NCBI RefSeq assembly: GCF_009601505.1 | Contig: NZ_WITC01000102.1 | Span: 1 to 35,326, forward strand | Reading direction: 5' to 3' | Origin: Sinorhizobium terangae | GTDB lineage: Bacteria > Pseudomonadota > Alphaproteobacteria > Rhizobiales > Rhizobiaceae | DNA: 35,326 nucleotides | Shown here: piece after piece, positions 14,401 to 22,532 of the stretch | How the letters are laid out: each line of letters starts with the position of its first letter | Position numbering within the stretch: position 1 is the stretch's first letter | The notes under the pieces: model-generated | Databases searched by the model: none | Seen by the model: only the letters and a program-made list of their open reading frames with translations | Told to the model about the DNA's origin: nothing | Position numbers and translations under genes: made by a program

Positions 14401-17026
14401 CCTCCTCCAGCAGCGCCCTCACCTGCTCGCAACGCGATGCCACCGCCGCCTTGTCCGTGAGCCTGCTCGCGATCATCCGGGCTTCCGCGCCCAATCCTCT
14501 GAGGCTTCGCATCCAGAGCACAAGGCTCTCGAGCGGCTGTGGATCCGAGCGCTCACCGCGCCAGTCCGCACCGAAGGCGCCGCGACCGAGGCTGTCTCCA
14601 TCCCGGATAGCCGCCCGAGCCTCCTTTCCCTTGTGCAGGAGGTCGAGGAGACGAACCGTTTCCTCAGGCGTGGTATCCGGCATAACCGTTCGCAGAAGAG
14701 CCTTCGCCCTGCGCCAATCGCCGCTGAGGAACTTCAGCATCTTGTGGCCGTGCATGGCAAACGCGGTTCGAGCCTGTGTCAGATCGATGTCCCAGGCCGG
14801 ATCACTAACCTTCCCTGACAGGTCCGTCTTGATCTGCCGATAGATGGCGACCGCATCGGCAAGATCACTCGCCTGATCCAGACCTCGCTCCCAGATCGCC
14901 GCAACGAACGCGTCAGGACTTGCATCGGGTGCGTCCGCCACACGCTCACCAATCGTAACCAGCCTTCCGATCGATCCGAGCGTCGGCGATGCATTCATGC
15001 CCAGCATCTGCTTCAGTGAAGCTGCCGTCTGGAGGAAGCGCGGCAGAAGAGCGTCGATCTGCGCAATCAGGGAGAAGCCTGACTGCGAAAACGTCGCCGG
15101 CAGCCGCTTGAACGACGAGAGCAGTGGCTGCGGATCAGCCTGCCACGCGGTTTCATTCAGGCTTGCATTGACCTGCAACGAGAGCCGAAGGAACTCTGCG
15201 ACGTCGCGGATGATCCTCGCGATGTCTTCACGCGAGGTGTCCCAAACGGGCGCCGCCAGCGCTGCGGAAGAAATTTCCTCCGGAGAGCTCGCCAAGCGCT
15301 CGGCAAGCGCCATCACCTTCGTGAATTCGCTCACCGATGCCGCGGCTTCCTGGTGGAGCGCCTGTGTCACGTCATTCATCGATCCACGGACCGCTACCAG
15401 ATCTCTCGATACGTCAGTCAAGCGCTTGGTGAGGCGTTCGAGATCAAGAGGCGTAATTCCAGTCAGCCCGACCCCGTACCAGGCATGCCGCGAGGGAAGT
15501 CCTATGTCGTCGATCCTCTGGGCCAGTTCCGACAGAACCGAGACGATCCGCTCACGCGTCTCCGGCGTCCAGTTCACTGACCCGGTGAGCTCGATGTCGG
15601 ATGGCGGCATACCTATCCGTCGCAGGCGCGATAGATGACCGATCACTTGATAAGGAGAGAGATCATAGGGTCGGTAGATCCTGTGCATCCGCTCGGGATG
15701 TGCATTGAGATTGTTCCTGGCTTCGAGAAGCCGACGGTCGAGCGCATCCGCGGCCTCTCCCTTGGGCGCTCCCAATTCCCAAACATGCTGGAGTTCGGCG
15801 AGAACGGCTCGTTTGTTAGCCTTGTTTGAATGAAGCTCCAGGCAAGCATCCCCTATCCCTGCCTGATCGAGACGCCGCTTGACCACCTCGAGTGCAGCCA
15901 TCTTTTCCGCGACGAAGAGAACGGTCTTTCCATCTGCCACGGCGGCGGCGATGATATTGGCGATGGTCTGGGACTTGCCCGTTCCGGGGGGGCCCTGGAT
16001 GACAAGGTCGCGACCGCGGCGAGCCTCGTGGATCGCGACAGTCTGCGAGCTGTCGGCATCAACTATGTGCGTCATTTCCGATGGCGAGATGTGCCTGTCA
16101 ATCTTCTCGTCATCCGGCAACAGGTCGTCGGTCCTGGTAAACCCGTCCGAAACCAGAGACGTAATGAGAAGCCGTTCCGTGAACTTCGCGTTCGCCGGCC
16201 ATAGGCTGGGATCGAGATCTCGGTACATCAGGAACTTGGCGAAAGAGAAGAACCCGAGGACGATATCATTGGGCTGCACCGACCAGGTCGGCTTGATAGA
16301 AACTGCGGCGGAGACCTGTCGGGCATATTCATCGAACGAAAAGTCTTCCGACGGCTCGAATTCCGGCATGCTGATCTTATGCACCCGCTCGAGGAATGCC
16401 TCCAGTGAGAGGTTCGATGCGAAATCCTCCGGCCGCGCGCGAAGCTTGAAACGCTCTGCGGCACTTCCACGCTCTAGGGCCACCGGCACCAATATGAGCG
16501 GGGCGTAGCGTACGTTCTCGAAATTGTTGGGATCGACCCACTTTAATGTGCCGAGGCCGAGATAGAGGATGTTGACGCCCTGCTCCTCCTCCAGGGTCCG
16601 GGCATCGAAATAGAGATCGAGAAGCCGCTTCTGAAGCGCGTTCGGTGTCATCCGAGTCTGGAGCTTGGTGTCACCATGTCGAATAAGTCGCCCTGCCTCG
16701 TCGCGTTCGTCGTCGTCCGGCAGGGCGAGTTCAATGAGTTCTTCGGCGCCTTCGCCTTCCTTAGGCTCACGCCCCTTCGCTCCGGCGAGAAAGGTCATGG
16801 CCTTGCCTTCGGTTACAAGTATCTTGAAGATCTCGGATGACTGTTCGTCGACCACGTCGATCGTCTTCGCGCTCTTGGAAAAGCGTGGAACGTTCAGGAG
16901 CCTGTTTCGAGCTGAAAGATCAAGAAGTTCCGTCCTCGCCCGCTCTATCTTGGCTTCGACCGAAAGGCTGCTTTGGAAGATTGATGTCTCGGCAACTACA
17001 TCTGGATTGATAGCGGTATCGTTCAT
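11462..17026 (-). CDS. DUF4011 - SF1 helicase - Vsr-like nuclease - DUF3320 defence protein
   Basis: This is an intact 1854-residue protein. The N-terminal DUF4011 region (about 20-300; ARTELLDLSARNRLLNVP) precedes a superfamily 1 helicase. Walker A is GPPGTGKS (345-352), followed by a long helical insertion (about 500-1190). Walker B is MDEASQ (about 1225), with GDERQLPP next and ISRAKRRCEVYA near 1468. Then comes a Vsr/MTES-type endonuclease-like domain (about 1510-1610; IGIECDGASYHDSRSARDRD, GWTIHRIWSSDWF) and a C-terminal DUF3320-like winged region (about 1690-1755). This architecture recurs as a single-gene anti-phage module in defence islands; it presumably unwinds and cuts foreign DNA. 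The acidic and His residues of the nuclease domain look intact. Start ATG 17026. It is the first gene of an operon with the Cys-rich protein and protease. Confidence 0.9.
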   Translation of the reverse strand: MNDTAINPDVVAETSIFQSSLSVEAKIERARTELLDLSARNRLLNVPRFSKSAKTIDVVDEQSSEIFKILVTEGKAMTFLAGAKGREPKEGEGAEELIELALPDDDERDEAGRLIRHGDTKLQTRMTPNALQKRLLDLYFDARTLEEEQGVNILYLGLGTLKWVDPNNFENVRYAPLILVPVALERGSAAERFKLRARPEDFASNLSLEAFLERVHKISMPEFEPSEDFSFDEYARQVSAAVSIKPTWSVQPNDIVLGFFSFAKFLMYRDLDPSLWPANAKFTERLLITSLVSDGFTRTDDLLPDDEKIDRHISPSEMTHIVDADSSQTVAIHEARRGRDLVIQGPPGTGKSQTIANIIAAAVADGKTVLFVAEKMAALEVVKRRLDQAGIGDACLELHSNKANKRAVLAELQHVWELGAPKGEAADALDRRLLEARNNLNAHPERMHRIYRPYDLSPYQVIGHLSRLRRIGMPPSDIELTGSVNWTPETRERIVSVLSELAQRIDDIGLPSRHAWYGVGLTGITPLDLERLTKRLTDVSRDLVAVRGSMNDVTQALHQEAAASVSEFTKVMALAERLASSPEEISSAALAAPVWDTSREDIARIIRDVAEFLRLSLQVNASLNETAWQADPQPLLSSFKRLPATFSQSGFSLIAQIDALLPRFLQTAASLKQMLGMNASPTLGSIGRLVTIGERVADAPDASPDAFVAAIWERGLDQASDLADAVAIYRQIKTDLSGKVSDPAWDIDLTQARTAFAMHGHKMLKFLSGDWRRAKALLRTVMPDTTPEETVRLLDLLHKGKEARAAIRDGDSLGRGAFGADWRGERSDPQPLESLVLWMRSLRGLGAEARMIASRLTDKAAVASRCEQVRALLEEARRLLFLLWSDVGDQSASLFQNAAAADEVVLTQAAAVLKEIADADGVFTPLARSLPSQNSERVAWLERLAVAQERKRSIENFRELGSAAFGDLWKGGASDWQQLSVVSEWVSQNRDIRVLASKVSDRRDVAARARQAATGGDAFIAQVSDILTLLQADLKVLFETLDVTATPLSQFGEKLARWIENEEQLSKFAAYNARAEDARKLGVSLVVERLQDGRIPTSDAIPYFEMAFYEAVLRHQHSQDTELARFDGEVHGRLVGEFASLDRSRMRLSRLEVVRAHHRKIPQVSGIGPVGILRGEMARRRNHMPIRQLMQKAAPAIQALKPVFMMSPLSIAQFLPPGLLEFDILVMDEASQIQPVDALGAIARAKQVVVVGDERQLPPTKFFAKMTSGGSEEDDEQDGAQVFDIESILGLFSARGLPEKMLRWHYRSRHQSLIAVSNSQFYDSKLFIVPSPYTQEAGMGLRFHHVPGGVFEDGVNKVEAKLVAEAIIRHALQSPHLSLGVAAFSIKQRREIQEQLELLRRLNSQTEEFFHSHPHEPFFVKNLENVQGDERDVILISVAYAKNAQGYMGMRFGPLGAEGGERRLNVLISRAKRRCEVYASITDEDIDLERGKGKGVVAFKLFLHYARTGRLSMSQRSDRAMDSVFEEQVMAALQERGYQVHPQVGIAGFFIDLAVADEAVPGRYLIGIECDGASYHDSRSARDRDRLRQAVLEDHGWTIHRIWSSDWFQRPKAELDRLIAAIEQAKTNALSGADHTHASSRAVPVEVVTIERATVTEIGLQPVSTDGDGSNLYEEASLKPNIVGELHEVPTGTLVKLIKETVEVEGPVHRDEVVTRIRTAWGLQRAGSRIDAHVGNAIRVAVNAGEILRSGDFLLWPGAMVRMRDRSMVTSSGLRRIDMIPPMEIDEGLTSIIETSFGATEDEAVNAIARGLGFRATSSQLRDFIVSRIELLTAQGTLQVRDGMLTLGPTTAPE

Positions 17027-17291
17027 GTCCCCGTCCCCCTCAACGCAAGTGATGCATAAACAGGGTCCACGGGTCTAGTAGCATTAGAGCAACTTTGACG
17101 TTTATTATGGTGATACTTAATTACGTCGCTCGCCAGGAGTATTCGAGTCCTGGAGACCGGTCACGCAGCCTCGCTTTGTAGATTTCGTGCCGGGATTCTG
17201 AGAAACTGGCAGCACGCCATGAGATATATCAATGAAAACAATAGCTCTTCAGTAAGGTGTCGGTGCGCATGGGTGCGCATGACATTCTGGA
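17027..17291. other. Upstream region of the giant helicase and left flank of an IS30 remnant
   Basis: No gene is seen. Two structures are visible: CCAGGA...TCCTGG (17133-17153) as a small hairpin, and a palindrome GACATTC-TG-GAATGTC (17281-17296) that overlaps the transposase start, preceded by two tandem GGTGCGCAT copies. The helicase promoter must lie in the A+T-rich part near 17090-17125. Confidence 0.45.
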
Positions 17292-18052
17292 ATGTCACAA
17301 CGTTACTCGCAGCTGAATCTGGCCGATCGACGCCGTCTTTACCACTTTGTCGAACGCAAAGTGCCGATCCATGAAATGGCCCGCCAACTCGGCCGTCACC
17401 GATCGACGATCTATCGTGAGATCAGGCGCAACACATTCCACGATCGCGAGTTGCCGGAGTATAGCGGCTACTTCCCAACGGTCGCCAACGACATCTCCAA
17501 GGAGCGCCGGCGACGGCTGCGCAAGCTCAGCCGCCACCCGCAGCTGCGTGAGCTGGTCATCGATCAGCTGAAGGCGCTGTGATCGCCGGAGCAGATCGCC
17601 GGCCGCCTGCTCGCCGACGGCGTGAGCGCCGTGCGCGTCTGCACCGAGACGATCTATCGCTTCATCTATGGCAAGGAAGATCATGCGCTGGAGCTCTATC
17701 GACATCTGCCGGAAGGCCGCCGCAAACGCCGCCCTCGCGGCTCGAGGAACCCCGCGACGGCGGCTTTCCTGCTGCCTGCAGGATATCGCAACGGCCTGAC
17801 TTTATTGATGATCGCTCGCAGTTCGGCCATTGGGAGGGCGACTTGTTGATCTTCGAACGTGACCTCGTTGGTCGAGCGCAAAAGCCGCTACACGGTGATG
17901 ATCAAACACCCGAGTCGGCGCTTGAGACCGATCATGGACAAGATCATCGAAACGTTCTCTCCTTTACCAGCCTTTGCCCGGCAGAGCTTCACCTTTGATC
18001 GCGGAACGGAGTTTGCCGCCTTCAGGGCTTTGGACGATGGCATCGGCGCCCT
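17292..18052 (+). pseudogene. IS30-family transposase, decayed and 3'-truncated
   Basis: The N-terminal HTH of IS30 transposases is clear (LNLADRRRLYHFVERKVPIH, MARQLGRHRSTIYREIRRN). An in-frame TGA at 17580-17582 replaces what is normally a Trp codon before SPEQIAGRL. The frame then shifts near 17800 (to FGHWEGDLLIFERDL, with the first catalytic Asp) and again near 17860 (VERKSRYTVMIKHPS, FTFDRGTEFAAF with the second Asp). Similarity stops near 18052, before the segment carrying the catalytic Glu and the C-terminus. The element is dead. No left inverted repeat was found. Confidence 0.88.
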
Positions 18053-18171
18053 AACCGGTGTGCCTCGGTCAAGATCGGGTGCATGAATGAACGACGAAGA
18101 ATCTACAACAATTTTCTCGTAACTCGTGCGTCGCTTTACCTAGCCGCTTCAGCCGATCGTATGCCTTGAAT

Positions 18172-18199
18172 GTCAGAAAAAGATGCACTATTTTCTGAC
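18172..18199. promoter_or_regulatory. AbiEi operator: 9-bp inverted repeat
   Basis: GTCAGAAAA (18172-18180) and TTTTCTGAC (18191-18199) form a perfect 9-bp inverted repeat with a 10-bp spacer, ending 2 nt before the AbiEi ATG. AbiEi antitoxins are known to repress their own operon by binding inverted repeats at the promoter. No Shine-Dalgarno fits between repeat and start, so the mRNA may be leaderless or the start lies differently. Confidence 0.75.
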
Positions 18200-18201
18200 G
18201 C

Positions 18202-18831
18202 ATGAGCAACGCTGCGACATCGGTACCTGATCAGATCATGAGGCGCGCCCGCACCGGCGGCCGTGGCGGCGTTTTTACGCCCAATGATTTCCTGGACATC
18301 GCCGCACGGGCGGCAGTTGACCAGGCACTCTCCCGTCTGGCCAAGCGTGGCAAGCTCCGGCGCTTGGCGCGAGGCCTGTACGACTTTCCCAAGATCCATC
18401 CGCAGCTCGGACCGCTTTCCCCGACCCCCGACGATGTCGCGCAGGCATTGGCGCGTGAGACTGGATCCCACGTGCAGATTACGGGTGCGCGGGCAGCGAA
18501 CGTGCTCGGTCTTTCCACTCAGGTTCCGGCAAAGAGCATCTATCTGACCGATGGCCCCTCCCGCCGCGTCGTATTGGGTAAGCGCGTGGTCGATCTGCGT
18601 CACGCCTCGCCCAAGCATCTGATCGCTCCGGGCAGCGCGGCTGGCACCGTCGTTCAGGCCCTCCGTCACGTGGGGGCGGTACGTGCCCGCGACGTTGCGC
18701 AGATCGCGGCGCGTCGTCTGTCGGCCAGCGATAAGAAGACCCTCGCGTCGACTGCGGTCCAAGCGCCTGCGTGGATGCGGCCGACGCTCGTCTCGATTGC
18801 CAGCGCAGCGTCGGGTGAGATCGATGGATAA
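18202..18831 (+). CDS. AbiEi-family antitoxin / DUF6088 regulator
   Basis: This 209-residue protein has an N-terminal winged-helix-like domain (VFTPNDFLDIAARAAVDQAL, LAKRGKLRRLARGLYDFP) and a C-terminal domain, as in DUF6088/AbiEi antitoxins of type IV toxin-antitoxin systems. It should repress its own promoter through the inverted repeat at 18172-18199 and prevent AbiEii toxicity. It ends within the toxin gene: the AbiEii ATG lies 8 nt before the antitoxin stop, so the pair is translationally coupled. The gene appears intact. Confidence 0.9.
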   Translation: MSNAATSVPDQIMRRARTGGRGGVFTPNDFLDIAARAAVDQALSRLAKRGKLRRLARGLYDFPKIHPQLGPLSPTPDDVAQALARETGSHVQITGARAANVLGLSTQVPAKSIYLTDGPSRRVVLGKRVVDLRHASPKHLIAPGSAAGTVVQALRHVGAVRARDVAQIAARRLSASDKKTLASTAVQAPAWMRPTLVSIASAASGEIDG

Positions 18832-19864
18832 GGTCGCTCTTCTTCCAGCCGGCGATCGGGCAGCCCTCTTTGGCGAAACGGGCGCTGGCCGAGGAGTCGC
18901 CAACACGATCATCGAAAAGGACTTCTGGGTCTGCTGGACCTTGAAGCGGCTTTTTGGACTCCACGAGACGGATGCGGCCACCCTTGTCTTCAAGGGTGGC
19001 ACCTCCCTCTCCAAGGCGTTTGGCGCCATACGCCGGTTTTCCGAAGATATTGACCTCTCTTTCGACCGAGCGGATCTCGGTTACACGGGTGACCGCGATC
19101 CCGAGAAAGAAGGCATCAGCAAGAAACAGGCGAACAAACTCATTGAAGCCCTTGTGATCGATGTCGAGCAGCATATTGCCGAGAAGCTGCTTCCGGCTCT
19201 TCGATCAGCGATCGTCGAGCAACTCGGCGAGCCTACGAAAAGGGAGTGGTCGCTGGAAATAGATGCCGCTGACGCGCAGACGGTGAACTTCCACTATCCT
19301 ACCGCGCTCGCCGCAGCCGAATACGAGAGCATGGGGTACATCACCCCACGGGTGAAGCTTGAACTCGGCGCCCGCGGAGACCCTTGGCCGACAGAGAAAC
19401 GGGTAATCCGGCCCTATGCTGCGGACGACTATCACGGCTTCTTCGAGGACTCCAACACAACCGTCGTTGTTCTTTCCGCCCGCCGCACCTTCTGGGAGAA
19501 GGCGACCGCATTGCATGCCGAGGCGCATCGCCCTGCCGAGTCCCCGACACCGCAGTATTTCTCGCGGCACTATTACGATCTAGCCATGCTGCTTGCCACA
19601 GACGAAGGCAAAGCGGCCGCGACCGATTTAGAGCTTCTCGCGCAGGTTGCCAAGCATAAGGCTACCTTCTTCCGGTCCAGCTGGGCAAGTTACGACACTG
19701 CTTGTCCGGGCGCGCTGCGGCTTCTGCCGGACGAGAGCCGGATCAAGGACCTACGCGCCGACTACAGGGCGATGGCCCCCATGATGTTCGATGACAGCCC
19801 GCCATCGTTCGACCAGGTACTTGCGACAATCGCGGCGCTCGAAGAGTCAACCAACAAAGCATAA
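18824..19864 (+). CDS. AbiEii-family nucleotidyltransferase toxin
   Basis: This 346-residue protein has the nucleotidyltransferase signature FKGGTSLSKAFGAIRRF followed by SEDIDLSF, and an earlier EKDFWVCWTL segment typical of AbiEii/MenT toxins. These GTP- or CTP-dependent enzymes are known to modify tRNA or other targets and abort phage infection. The start at 18824 was taken because it overlaps the antitoxin gene (ATGGATAA) and yields the usual MDKVALLPAGDR opening; the longer open frame upstream is a shadow of the antitoxin gene. The protein looks complete. Confidence 0.92.
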   Translation: MDKVALLPAGDRAALFGETGAGRGVANTIIEKDFWVCWTLKRLFGLHETDAATLVFKGGTSLSKAFGAIRRFSEDIDLSFDRADLGYTGDRDPEKEGISKKQANKLIEALVIDVEQHIAEKLLPALRSAIVEQLGEPTKREWSLEIDAADAQTVNFHYPTALAAAEYESMGYITPRVKLELGARGDPWPTEKRVIRPYAADDYHGFFEDSNTTVVVLSARRTFWEKATALHAEAHRPAESPTPQYFSRHYYDLAMLLATDEGKAAATDLELLAQVAKHKATFFRSSWASYDTACPGALRLLPDESRIKDLRADYRAMAPMMFDDSPPSFDQVLATIAALEESTNKA

Positions 19865-19887
19865 GGCGATCCGCTGGAGGAAAGGCC

Positions 19888-20265
19888 ATTAGTTCACTAC
19901 GATCTATCGACCTGCGCCTGATCGACGACCTCGTCGACTTCGTTCGAGGGCGTGGTTACGTCCTGGAGTTTTCGGATTCGAGTTTCTCGGAATTCTTCGC
20001 ATCTGAGGTCGACTGTGCGCCATACCTTCCGTTCGACCCTGCTACACCTTCGACGCCCCTGTTCGCAGCCGGCTTATCCGGCCGCGACTGGAGCACCTTA
20101 CCTGCCGTTCTTTCCCCCGTTACGGAGGCTTGCCACAAGCGCCGGCGCATCGGTCCCCTGGTGCATGCCCCTGAAGACATTGAAGCTTATGGTCTCCATT
20201 TTGTCGTTGAAGACATTGTCTCATGGCAAACATTTACGTCGCCGATTCAAACTGACGCACGCTAA
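19888..20265 (+). pseudogene. Chimeric remnant: Abi-type N-terminus fused to an unknown segment, no ATG
   Basis: The frame opens ISSLRSIDLRLIDDLVDFV and continues GYVLEFSDSSFSEFFASE. This resembles the N-terminus of hypothetical proteins often found beside abortive infection genes. A good GGAGGA site (19876-19881) is followed 6 nt later by ATT at 19888 where an ATG would be expected. After about 42 codons the expected continuation is replaced by an unrelated stretch (APYLPFDPATPSTPLFAAGL, IGPLVHAPEDIEAYGLHFVV) that I cannot place. Missing start plus a change of family in the middle make it a broken fusion. Confidence 0.5.
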
Positions 20266-20493
20266 TTCATATTTACCGTTCACTCGCCCATTTGTGGCGA
20301 ATGGCGAGTGCCCACTGCCAAAGCGTTCACTTGCGTATTGACCGAAGACATTTCCCGACAAGCCACCGTTAATAGTTATCGTGAATTCGCACAGCCTTTT
20401 CCAGGTGCTCGAAGTCACACTGATACTCGAAGACGCCTCCGCCGAGGCCAAAGCCGCGAAAAGGAAAGCTGCTGCTGCAAGGGCGCGTGTCAT
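20221..20493 (-). CDS. Small secreted protein
   Basis: This 90-residue protein has a clear signal peptide (TRALAAAAFLFAALASAEA) and a strong ribosome binding site (GGAGGAG, about 6 nt before ATG 20493). The mature part is about 70 residues with three cysteines (RLCEFTITINGG, ELACVSLNRRRKCLP) and no known motif. Its last 45 bp overlap the remnant on the other strand, so the C-terminus may have been altered by the insertion there. Function unknown; probably periplasmic or exported. Confidence 0.6.
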   Translation of the reverse strand: MTRALAAAAFLFAALASAEASSSISVTSSTWKRLCEFTITINGGLSGNVFGQYASERFGSGHSPFATNGRVNGKYELACVSLNRRRKCLP

Positions 20494-21072
20494 TGATCTC
20501 CTCCCTTTATGAGGGATGGGACAGTCGCAGTAGACATCAAACGGCTCCGTTGCCGTGTAATGTCACAGCTCCATCAGCAAGAGGCATGCCAGCGAGTTGG
20601 ATTTATTCACGTCTCTCTCTACATCGACATCATCCGCGCTAATAGCGGCTCGGCCATTTCCTCAGCTTTTCCCCGAGGCTGAAATATTCTTCATTGCTCC
20701 AGATCCGCACCACGCGTCGGCTTTGTCCGGTTCGTGACACAGCCTTGTTTAAAAGTGGTGTCACTTATTTTGGCGCAAGCAGCGGTCTGGGACGCGGCAG
20801 CGGATCACTCGAGACCAGCTGTCTGCACCAAGGCAGCAGTTTTTCCGTCCGGTCTAAAGCCATCGTCGTTGCAACCGGCACCCTTGAAAAGCCCGTGCCG
20901 GTACCCGTTTGGTTGCTGCCTGGTGTGATGGCTCGGGCGCCGCGCAACTGATGCTCGACCTGGTGCGTGGCCGTCAGCAAGGAGACGCTGAGCCGGCACC
21001 TGGGTGTCGAGACGCGAACGCAAGAAGCGGGTTTTCCAGCCGCGCGGCCGGCGCGATTATACCTATCTGGCT
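20494..21072. other. Long non-coding or unresolved stretch upstream of tolC
   Basis: About 580 bp with only short open frames on both strands, none with a ribosome binding site, recognisable domain or credible codon pattern. It contains an inverted repeat GTGACAC...GTGTCAC (20734-20764) and a TGT-N10-ACA site (20724-20739). The rest shows no structure I can name. Confidence 0.5.
20724..20739 (+). promoter_or_regulatory. Possible NifA-type upstream activator site
   Basis: TGT-CCGGTTCGTG-ACA fits the TGT-N10-ACA consensus for NifA binding. It lies about 330 bp upstream of the -24/-12 promoter, farther than usual. A closer one-mismatch site (TGT-N10-ACG) starts at 21005. A short consensus like this arises by chance, so the call is tentative. 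Confidence 0.35.
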
Positions 21073-21088
21073 TGGCACGGATATTGCT
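21073..21088 (+). promoter_or_regulatory. Sigma-54 (RpoN) -24/-12 promoter
   Basis: TGGCACGGATATTGCT matches the RpoN consensus TGGCACG-N4-TTGCW at every fixed position, with GG and GC exactly 10 bp apart. It points toward the TolC-family gene, whose ATG is 62 bp downstream. RpoN promoters need an activator such as NifA, so the gene may be switched on by nitrogen or oxygen state. Confidence 0.75.
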
Positions 21089-21149
21089 GCACACGTCTGC
21101 TATTAAAAAACTGTTAAATGTTAGCAGTATTGTTTAGGGACGCGGAATT

Positions 21150-22532
21150 ATGCCGAAGCAATTCGTGTTGGGATTATTGGTATCAAGCGCAGTCTTGTTG
21201 TCTGTTGTTGCTGCGCCGGCAGAGAATATCAACGACGCTCTTTCGAAAGCATATCAAAAAAACTCCGAGCTGAATTCTATTCGGGCGGATGTTCGCGTTG
21301 CGGATGAGAACATCGCTAAAGCAAAATCCGGCTTTAGGCCGACAATCACGGGCAGTGCTGGGTTGTCGTATACTACCAAGAGGTCGAATTTCAGTAACCG
21401 GCTTACAACCGAATCTTTTGGCCTCCAAATCAATCAAACACTTTTTGACGGCTTTCAGACGAAAAACAATGTTGCCGCTGCGGAAGCAAGATCTGCCGCC
21501 TCTGTTGAGCAACTGCGTTCTTCAGTGGAACAGACGTTATTTAGCGCTGCTCAGGCCTATATGAATGTCCTGCATGATCGACGGGCTGCCGTACTCACCC
21601 GGCAGAACCTGGCATTTGCAAATGAGTGGGTACGATCGGCGAAGGCCCGTATGGATGTAGGGGAAGGAACCGGTACAGACGTCGCGCAGACCGAAGCATT
21701 TCGTGCGAACGCTGTTGCTGCCGTTAGTTTGGCGGATTCACAAGTAAAGACGAGCGAGGCGATTTATAGGCGAATTGTTGGTGACAACGCTGGTAAGCTC
21801 GAACCTGCTCAGCCATTATCCCGACTTCTTCCGCGAAACCTCAGTTCAGCGTTTATGATCGCCAACAACGAGCATCCCGCAATTCTTGCGAGTGCCCATC
21901 TGGTTAATGCGGCCGGACACACCGTAAAGTCATCAGAGGGCGCTCTGCTCCCTCAGGAAACAGCCGAAGCAGGCATATCAGAAGGGGGTAATCCTACATC
22001 GGGCTCTGGCGGCAGTGTTGGATCTGGTCCGTACGGATTTGGAACTTCAGCTAAGGTTGGTTTGAACGTTCGAGTTCCGATTTATCAGGCCGGGAAGGCA
22101 GCTGCTCAGGTAAGACAATCCAAGGAGTCGCTTAGCCAGTCGAGAATTGAAGTTGATGTCAGCCGCAATGAAGTCCGTAAGGCTGTTGCTGATGCTTGGA
22201 GCGCATACGAAAGCTCTCGCTCCAACGTCAGGGCTAATAAGGACAATGTCTCCTATACGGAGCTTGCTTTGAATGGCATTGTTGACGAACGGTCCGTCGG
22301 ACAGCGGACAACGCTGAATGTGTTGGAAGCGCAGCAGGATGTTATCAACGCCAAGCTAAATCTGATTGCATCTGAACGCGACTTGGTACTTTCTACCTAC
22401 GCAATTTTGCAAGCGACAGGCTTGTTATCTCCAGATCGTCTTGGTCTAGACGTCGCCAAGTACAAGCCCGAAGAGCATTACAATGCTGTTAAGGACAAGT
22501 GGATAGGCATCAGAACACCGGATGGCCGTTAA
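21150..22532 (+). CDS. tolC: TolC-family outer membrane efflux protein
   Basis: This 460-residue protein has a signal peptide (FVLGLLVSSAVLLSVVAAPA) and the two-repeat alpha-barrel/beta-barrel pattern of TolC: INDALSKAYQKNSELNSIRA, the beta segment FGLQINQTLFDGFQTKN, and in the second repeat VGLNVRVPIYQAGKAAAQVR, then LNVLEAQQDVINAKLNLI. It should form the outer membrane channel of a tripartite efflux pump or type I secretion system. No inner membrane or adaptor genes accompany it. It is preceded by a consensus sigma-54 promoter. The base composition is less G+C-rich than in the defence genes, suggesting a different origin. A short inverted repeat (CTGCTA...TAGCAG, 21097-21127) precedes the start. 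Confidence 0.92.
   Translation: MPKQFVLGLLVSSAVLLSVVAAPAENINDALSKAYQKNSELNSIRADVRVADENIAKAKSGFRPTITGSAGLSYTTKRSNFSNRLTTESFGLQINQTLFDGFQTKNNVAAAEARSAASVEQLRSSVEQTLFSAAQAYMNVLHDRRAAVLTRQNLAFANEWVRSAKARMDVGEGTGTDVAQTEAFRANAVAAVSLADSQVKTSEAIYRRIVGDNAGKLEPAQPLSRLLPRNLSSAFMIANNEHPAILASAHLVNAAGHTVKSSEGALLPQETAEAGISEGGNPTSGSGGSVGSGPYGFGTSAKVGLNVRVPIYQAGKAAAQVRQSKESLSQSRIEVDVSRNEVRKAVADAWSAYESSRSNVRANKDNVSYTELALNGIVDERSVGQRTTLNVLEAQQDVINAKLNLIASERDLVLSTYAILQATGLLSPDRLGLDVAKYKPEEHYNAVKDKWIGIRTPDGR

Noticed and set aside
17131..17163. tRNA 3' end as an island attachment site
   Set aside because: CCAGGA...TTCGAG...TCCTGG looks like a T-arm, but the loop is 9 nt instead of 7 and no matching acceptor, D or anticodon arms are visible upstream.
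20494..21072. nod box upstream of tolC
   Set aside because: I found no match to the conserved ATC-N9-GAT pattern or to the A+T-rich right half of a nod box in this stretch.
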